DNA of 64,000 bases from Persicitalea sp963716085 (GTDB lineage Bacteria > Bacteroidota > Bacteroidia > Cytophagales > Spirosomataceae): positions 3,596,001-3,660,000 of the forward strand of contig OY970288.1 of assembly GCA_963716085.1 (NCBI GenBank). Direction: 5' to 3'. A model generated the notes under the pieces. The model saw only the letters and a list, made by a program, of their open reading frames with translations. It ran no database searches and was not told the origin of the DNA. Positions 59,801 through 64,000 of the stretch are shown one piece after another; the first letter of the stretch is position 1, and each line of letters opens with the position of its first letter. Made by a program: the position numbers and the translations under genes.

Positions 59801-60274
59801 TTATTTCTGGGAGGGATCTTTCAACTCCGCCGAGCCGAAAAGCACCGCAAATTGTTTGCACCAGATGAGTACCTGATTGCGGTTGTCGATTTTGGTATCG
59901 GTAGAAAGTTTGATGAAGAAACTACCCGTATTTTTGAGTTCGGCCACCTGGACAAAGTTCTTGGCTTTGGTGTCTTCGGCGAGGTAGATGCGCAGGTCGG
60001 GACCGGAATCGGACTTAAAATTCTCGAAAACCAGCGTTTGTTCCTTACCTTTTTCGTACAGCTTGACCGTGCCGGAGGTAGGGTGCACGGCATCTTTGAA
60101 AGTACCCTGCATCAGCAGCGTTTGGGTCGAAGCATCAAAGGCCGCCGGAGCACCTGGTGCGCCGGGCGTGCCATTTACCTGATCTACGGGAACGAGTTCT
60201 TTGTCCTTGGGTGAGCAGGATGCCACTACGGCGAAAGCCAGCAGCAGGGCGATGTTTCTCAGGGAGTTTTTCAT
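59801..60274 (-). CDS. DM13-domain lipoprotein
   Basis: 157-residue lipoprotein (lipobox VVASC). After a Gly/Pro/Ala-rich linker (NGTPGAPGAPAAF) comes a DM13 domain: MQGTFKDAVHPTSGTVKLYEK, LVFENFKSDSGPDLRIYLAED and the late IDNRNQVLIWCKQFAVLFGSAEL with the conserved Cys. DM13 domains are proposed redox or heme-binding modules, often linked to dehydrogenases. Likely anchored in the outer membrane or periplasm. It has its own terminator. Confidence 0.9.
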   Translation of the reverse strand: MKNSLRNIALLLAFAVVASCSPKDKELVPVDQVNGTPGAPGAPAAFDASTQTLLMQGTFKDAVHPTSGTVKLYEKGKEQTLVFENFKSDSGPDLRIYLAEDTKAKNFVQVAELKNTGSFFIKLSTDTKIDNRNQVLIWCKQFAVLFGSAELKDPSQK

Positions 60275-60372
60275 GGGGAGTGATTTTTTGAGTTGATGTT
60301 TGGTGCTGTTACGACGATCTGCCCCATATGGGTTGCGTGAGGCGCGTGAATGCGCTGTATTTCCTTACCGCG

Positions 60373-60403
60373 TTGATTTTAAATAAATGGCTAGTTATCT
60401 TTG
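60373..60403 (+). promoter_or_regulatory. Full promoter for the DUF6169-type gene pair
   Basis: TTG (60373-60375), a 20-base spacer and TATCTTTG (60396-60403) closely match the Bacteroidota consensus. Predicted start near 60410 leaves a short leader to ATG 60422. Confidence 0.6.
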
Positions 60404-60421
60404 GAATAAAAATCAGAAAGT

Positions 60422-60607
60422 ATGGAAACTATTGAAAAGCAAACAACTGAAGGCAATGAAAAGGTGAGCAAAGGAATTCTCTTTTGCCGAAAATTGCTGG
60501 CCTCTCAACGACAGATGCAGAAAGAGGCCCATGAGGATTGGTACGATCCCAGAATTCAGGCTATCATCCAGAAACAAAAAGCAAAGCTGAGAGATGAAAG
60601 AAAGTGA
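60422..60607 (+). CDS. Small helical protein upstream of and overlapping the DUF6169-type gene
   Basis: 61-residue charged protein (METIEKQTTEGNEKVSKGIL) with a helical second half (KLLASQRQMQKEAHEDWYDP, then a Lys/Arg tail). It overlaps the next gene by 14 bases, an antitoxin-first-like layout. No domain recognised. Function unknown; pairing suggests a regulatory or antidote role. Confidence 0.7.
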   Translation: METIEKQTTEGNEKVSKGILFCRKLLASQRQMQKEAHEDWYDPRIQAIIQKQKAKLRDERK

Positions 60608-61088
60608 GCCGTATGAATTTGACTTTCTTGGCGGTGACAACAACGTTTACATTTTCACAGTGCAACGAGGTCACACTTACGAAGCCAAATTCAAACCTAG
60701 TGGTTACCTGTTTGACAGCTCACAACCTTTTGTGGACTCGATCTTTGAAATGGTTCTGCTTCCGGTGAACCCCGGTGTCGGTCAGGATCTACCGCTAGAT
60801 GCTAAAACCCAGCCTACAGTCATCGCTATCGTAAGTCACTTCTTTACCCAAAAAGAGAGAGTTCTCCTGTACGTCTGTGAAAATAAAGATGGAAAAGGCG
60901 CTGCTCGCAACCGCAAATTCAATCAATGGTTCAGCCTTTATAATTTGGACAACCACTTCAAGTTCGATTTCGTAATCTCCAACGGCCAGGAGCGGTACCT
61001 TAATTCGGTCATTGGAAGAATAGATAATCCCTACCGAGCAGAGGTCACATTAGCTTGTTTTGAACTAGCTGAGAATAATAGCAAATAA
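60594..61088 (+). CDS. DUF6169-like protein of unknown function
   Basis: 164-residue protein with no signal peptide. It begins YEFDFLGGDNNVYIFTVQRGHTYEAKFKPS and contains PTVIAIVSHFFTQKERVLLYVCENKDGKGAARNRKFNQWF, where the R/K-rich NRKFNQWF motif is distinctive. I associate this pattern with DUF6169, found as two-gene modules scattered in Bacteroidota. A toxin-like or accessory role is possible but unproven. It converges with the symporter gene. Confidence 0.65.
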   Translation: MKESEPYEFDFLGGDNNVYIFTVQRGHTYEAKFKPSGYLFDSSQPFVDSIFEMVLLPVNPGVGQDLPLDAKTQPTVIAIVSHFFTQKERVLLYVCENKDGKGAARNRKFNQWFSLYNLDNHFKFDFVISNGQERYLNSVIGRIDNPYRAEVTLACFELAENNSK

Positions 61089-61103
61089 TGCAGAGGCCAG
61101 CAC

Positions 61104-62798
61104 TCAATGCGTCGCCTCCCCCGCCCCACTCGGCAGGCGAATATCCTCCACAATCTGCTGTACATCGTCCGGTGGCGGGGGCGTAAAAGCACTGATAGTC
61201 AGCGACACCACGAAATTAGCCAGCATGGCCACCGAGCCGAAGCCCTCGGGCGAAATGCCGAACCACCAGTCGGAAGCGGGCGGTGTTTCGCCCAGCCAGC
61301 CCAGCTTGAACTTGGCCATGTAGTAGAGCATGAGTACCGTACCGACAACCATGCCGGCCACTGCGCCTTCCTTGTTCATTCTTTTGTAAAAAATCCCCAG
61401 AATAATGGCCGGGAAAAACGAAGCCGCCGCCAGCCCGAAGGCCAGCGCCACCACCGCCGCCACGAAACCGGGCGGATTGATGCCGAAGTAGCCCGCCACG
61501 CAGACCGCCAACGCTGCGGCCACGCGGGCCGCAATCAGTTCGCCTTTTTCTGAAATGCCGGGCATGAAGATCTTCTTCAAAAGGTCGTGCGATACCGAGG
61601 CCGAAATGACCAGCAGCAACCCCGCCGCCGTAGAAAGTGCCGCCGCCAGGCCACCCGCCGCCAGCAGGGCGATGACCCAGTTGGGCAATTGGGCGATTTC
61701 GGGATTGGCCAGTACCATGATGTCGTTGTCGATCGTCAACTCATTGGCTTCCTTATCGGCCACGTACTGGATTTTGCCATCGTTGTTTTTGTCGTCGAAA
61801 GCCAGGAGCCCGGTCGTTTCCCAGTTTTTGAACCACTTGGGTACCGTGGCGTAGTCCTGGTTGCTGACGGTTTCGATGAGGTTGGTGCGGGCAAACACCG
61901 AAATGGCGGGCGCGGTCGTGTACAGGATGGCGATGAAAAATAGCGCCAGCCCCGCCGACATGCGGGCGTCTTTCACGCGCTTGACGGTAAAAAACCGCAC
62001 GATCACGTGCGGCAGCCCGGCCGTGCCAACCATCAGCGCCAGCGTAATGGCGAGCAAGTCTATCTTTGATTTGGTGCCCTGCGTGTATTCGGCAAAGCCC
62101 AGCTCGCGGGAAAGACCGTCCAACTTATCCAACAAGTACACGCCCGAGCCGTCGGATAGGGTACTTCCCATCCCAACCTGCGGAATGACAGCGCCCGTCA
62201 TGTTAAATGAGATCAGGATAGCCGGTACCATGAAGGCAAAAATCAGGACGCAGTACTGCGCCACCTGCGTGTAGGTGATGCCTTTCATGCCACCCAGCAC
62301 GGCATAAAACAGCACGATGACCATGCCGATAATGACGCCCGTGTTAATGTCGACTTCCAAAAATCGCGAAAACACTACGCCCACGCCGCGCATCTGTCCG
62401 GCTACGTAGGTGAACGACACGAGCAGCGCGCAAATCACCGCCACCGTACGGGCCACGTCGGAGTAATAACGGTCGCCAATGAAATCAGGAACGGTGAATT
62501 TGCCGAATTTTCGGAGATAAGGCGCTAACAGTAAAGCCAGAAGCACGTAGCCGCCCGTCCAGCCCATCAGGTACACCGTGCCGTCGTAGCCCATGAACGA
62601 GATCAGTCCCGCCATTGAAATGAACGAGGCCGCCGACATCCAGTCGGCCGCCGTGGCCAGGCCGTTGGCCAGCGGCGACACGCCACCGCCCGCCACGTAA
62701 AACTCTTTGGTACTACCCGCCCGCGACCAAATGGCAATGCCGATGTACAGGGCGAAAGTGATGCCTACGATAATGTATGTCCAGGTTCTTACGTCCAC
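61104..62798 (-). CDS. Sodium:solute symporter large subunit (acetate/lactate permease type)
   Basis: 564-residue inner-membrane SSS-family transporter, 13 or so helices. Marks are EFYVAGGGVSPLANGLATAADWMSAASFISMAG, DFIGDRYYSDVARTVAVI, GVTYTQVAQYCVL-like GITYTQVAQYCVLIF and AGGLAAALSTAAGLLLVISASVSHDLLKK. It belongs to the VC_2705-type subgroup that pairs with a DUF4212 small subunit, encoded 96 bp upstream. Probable substrate is a short-chain monocarboxylate such as acetate or lactate, with Na+. Confidence 0.92.
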   Translation of the reverse strand: MDVRTWTYIIVGITFALYIGIAIWSRAGSTKEFYVAGGGVSPLANGLATAADWMSAASFISMAGLISFMGYDGTVYLMGWTGGYVLLALLLAPYLRKFGKFTVPDFIGDRYYSDVARTVAVICALLVSFTYVAGQMRGVGVVFSRFLEVDINTGVIIGMVIVLFYAVLGGMKGITYTQVAQYCVLIFAFMVPAILISFNMTGAVIPQVGMGSTLSDGSGVYLLDKLDGLSRELGFAEYTQGTKSKIDLLAITLALMVGTAGLPHVIVRFFTVKRVKDARMSAGLALFFIAILYTTAPAISVFARTNLIETVSNQDYATVPKWFKNWETTGLLAFDDKNNDGKIQYVADKEANELTIDNDIMVLANPEIAQLPNWVIALLAAGGLAAALSTAAGLLLVISASVSHDLLKKIFMPGISEKGELIAARVAAALAVCVAGYFGINPPGFVAAVVALAFGLAAASFFPAIILGIFYKRMNKEGAVAGMVVGTVLMLYYMAKFKLGWLGETPPASDWWFGISPEGFGSVAMLANFVVSLTISAFTPPPPDDVQQIVEDIRLPSGAGEATH

Positions 62799-62894
62799 GG
62801 GAGGAGTTTAAAGTTTAAAGTCTATGAGTTTATGAGTTTTTCTTTCAGCCCGCCCCTTCGTAATCCCCCTGTCACCCTGAGCGTAGTCGAAGGG
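62799..62894. repeat. Word-repeat and dispersed-repeat spacer
   Basis: GAGTTTAAAGTTTAAAGTCTATGAGTTTATGAG words, as in the sugar-locus spacers, are followed by CCCCTTCG...CACCCTGAGCGTAGTCGAAGGG, whose ends pair (CCCCTTCG with CGAAGGG). CCCTGAGCGTAGTCGAAGGG is a widely met dispersed repeat. Confidence 0.6.
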
Positions 62895-63158
62895 CTATTC
62901 ATCGTACCCATACTTCTTATCCAGCCTGTTCATCAAATAGATGTAGACGAAAATGAGGAGGACGAAAATGAATATTGAGCCTTGCTGGCCGAACCAGAAG
63001 CCGAGTTTGAAGCCGCCGAGGCGGAAGTTGTTCAGCGCGTCGGCGAAGAGGATGCCTGCGCCGTAGGAAGCGAGAAACCAGATCACCAGCAGGATCGCCA
63101 GATACGTGAGGTTTTCGCGCCAGTAGCGCTGGGCATTGGTTTTTTGGGGTGCTTGCAT
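62895..63158 (-). CDS. DUF4212 small subunit of the sodium:solute symporter
   Basis: 87-residue protein with two helices (LTYLAILLVIWFLASYGAGILF and GSIFIFVLLIFVYIYLMNRLDKKY) and the DUF4212 core RYWRENL and LGGFKLGFWFGQQGSIF. ATG 63158 (MQAPQKTNAQRYWREN) is preferred over the longer frame. It associates with the large subunit encoded next. Expression probably starts in the short divergent region shared with the methyltransferase gene. Confidence 0.92.
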   Translation of the reverse strand: MQAPQKTNAQRYWRENLTYLAILLVIWFLASYGAGILFADALNNFRLGGFKLGFWFGQQGSIFIFVLLIFVYIYLMNRLDKKYGYDE

Positions 63159-63214
63159 CGGTTTGTTCAGGAGGAATTCCCTAGCCAAAGCACGGAAAGG
63201 CGTAATTTTACCTT

Positions 63215-64000
63215 ATGATTGATTCATTTCGTGAGCTTACGAACCGTGAGCGTGCCTTGGTTCAGCGTCATCTCAACGATAACGTAGCCGATTTGCTCTT
63301 GCAAAGCAATAGTTATCAGGATGTTGATTTGAAAAAAGTGGCGCTGCAAATTACGGCCCGTCAAAAGGCCAAAAGTAAACTTCCCGCCTGGTACGCCAAC
63401 CCAAGGTTGCACTTCCCCCCTCCCCTTTCGGTGGAGCAGGGTTCTTCCGAGGCCACGGCCCGCTTTAAGGCCAGCCTGGTTTCGGGTAAAAAGCTGATCG
63501 ATATTACGGGTGGCATGGGCGTCGACTGCTTTTTCCTGAGTCAGGGTTTCGAGCAAACCGCTTATTTCGATCAGCAGGAGGAAGTGGCCCAGGTAGCGGC
63601 TTATAATTATGAACAACTGGGCGCGTCCAATAAAATCGAGGTACGGGCGGAAGACGCCGTTGCAGCGCTATCCAAAGCGCCTGAACCCGCCGACTGGATT
63701 TACGCCGATCCGGCCCGCCGCGACGACCGCCAACGTAAAGTAACGCAGTTGTCCGACTGCACACCCGATTTGACCGAAGTGCTGCCTACGCTTTTCCGCT
63801 CGGCCCCCAACATTTTGGTCAAAACCGCTCCCCTGCTGGATATCGATTTGGCAATTACGCAGTTGGGGTTTGTGCAGGAGGTGTCCGTGATCGGACTGGA
63901 TCGGGAGTGTAAAGAGGTCTTATATATTTTGAGAAAGCCACCCGTGGCAGCGGCGGACATCCCGATAAGGGCCATAGTATTGAACGCTGATGGCACCGTT
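63215..64000 (+). CDS. Class I SAM-dependent methyltransferase with THUMP-like/PG_1098 domains, 3' end beyond window
   Basis: The frame is open from ATG 63215 through 262 codons to the right edge. An N-terminal helical region (MIDSFRELTNRERALVQRHL) precedes a Rossmann methyltransferase: SAM loop LIDITGGMGVDCFFLSQGF, acidic strand end TAYFDQQEEVAQ, and catalytic-position motif IYADPARRDDRQ. The part beyond about residue 190 matches the ferredoxin-like and THUMP-like end of this family. Probably an RNA methyltransferase; substrate not known. It diverges from the symporter operon. Confidence 0.88.
   Translation, partial: MIDSFRELTNRERALVQRHLNDNVADLLLQSNSYQDVDLKKVALQITARQKAKSKLPAWYANPRLHFPPPLSVEQGSSEATARFKASLVSGKKLIDITGGMGVDCFFLSQGFEQTAYFDQQEEVAQVAAYNYEQLGASNKIEVRAEDAVAALSKAPEPADWIYADPARRDDRQRKVTQLSDCTPDLTEVLPTLFRSAPNILVKTAPLLDIDLAITQLGFVQEVSVIGLDRECKEVLYILRKPPVAAADIPIRAIVLNADGTV

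Overview
The window is a chromosomal segment of a Bacteroidota bacterium, most likely a Cytophagales (Spirosomataceae/Cytophagaceae-type) species. Support comes from a SusC/SusD pair, a FecI-like sigma factor with a FecR anti-sigma factor carrying the Bacteroidota-type C-terminal domain, head-GIN, DUF1080, ThuA and PVC-type heme proteins, several promoters of the form TAnnTTTG, and the absence of Shine-Dalgarno sites. Base composition looks moderate to high in GC. No rRNA, tRNA, CRISPR array, phage or IS transposase was recognised.

Layout. 1-5.4 kb: a class V aminotransferase (cut by the left edge) coupled to an AAA_14/DUF4143 ATPase that has 22-bp tandem repeats upstream, an M20 hydrolase, an orphan LuxR-type response regulator and a VanX-like dipeptidase. 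5.4-16.2 kb: a head-GIN lipoprotein diverging from a sigma/anti-sigma/STN-protein operon, a CotH-kinase surface protein with a frameshifted signal peptide, nadE, a DHFR-like reductase and a small secreted protein. 16.2-16.8 kb: a ParE/RelE-type toxin-antitoxin pair lying between the 3' end of an oxidoreductase gene and a second, diverged copy of that 3' end. 16.8-34.3 kb: a large one-strand sugar-utilisation locus (SusC, SusD, a PVC-type cytochrome/dehydrogenase, DUF1080, three TIM-barrel isomerases, ThuA, alpha/beta hydrolase, DUF4432 epimerase, PMI-like cupin, Gfo/Idh/MocA oxidoreductase). Its content fits oxidation of glycosides to 3-keto-glycosides followed by elimination, hydration and isomerisation. 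Most spacers inside it are long imperfect hairpins built from short repeated words.

34.3-44.9 kb: a probable antisense small RNA over the susC leader, a possible multi-branched structured RNA, an EF-hand lipoprotein, YccF, a slipin, an M23 peptidase, Mn catalase, a ThuA/CPFC/DUF2243 operon, an outer-membrane protein, and an operon DoxX-like - NTF2-like lipoprotein - bestrophin channel - LCIB-type beta-carbonic anhydrase. The last two are the bacterial counterpart of a pair that cooperates in algal CO2 concentration. 44.9-55.6 kb: an esterase, SDR, AraC regulator, DUF1304, TrkH/KtrB, and an operon of N-formylglutamate amidohydrolase, a QEGLA/DUF1704 (MATCAP-like) metallopeptidase and an ATP-grasp ligase. 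55.6-59.5 kb: a TonB receptor whose 3' end is followed by a GNAT-like/small-protein pair and then a 350-bp diverged copy of the same 3' end. 59.5-64 kb: a DM13 lipoprotein, a DUF6169-type gene pair, a two-subunit sodium:solute symporter and a SAM/THUMP-like methyltransferase (cut by the right edge).

The observations most worth follow-up are: two unrelated toxin-antitoxin-type cassettes each flanked by duplicated 3' ends of the neighbouring gene; the bestrophin/LCIB operon; the ligase/carboxypeptidase-like operon around the QEGLA protein; and the candidate antisense RNA at susC. All functional statements are from reading the sequence and from family knowledge; no searches were run.
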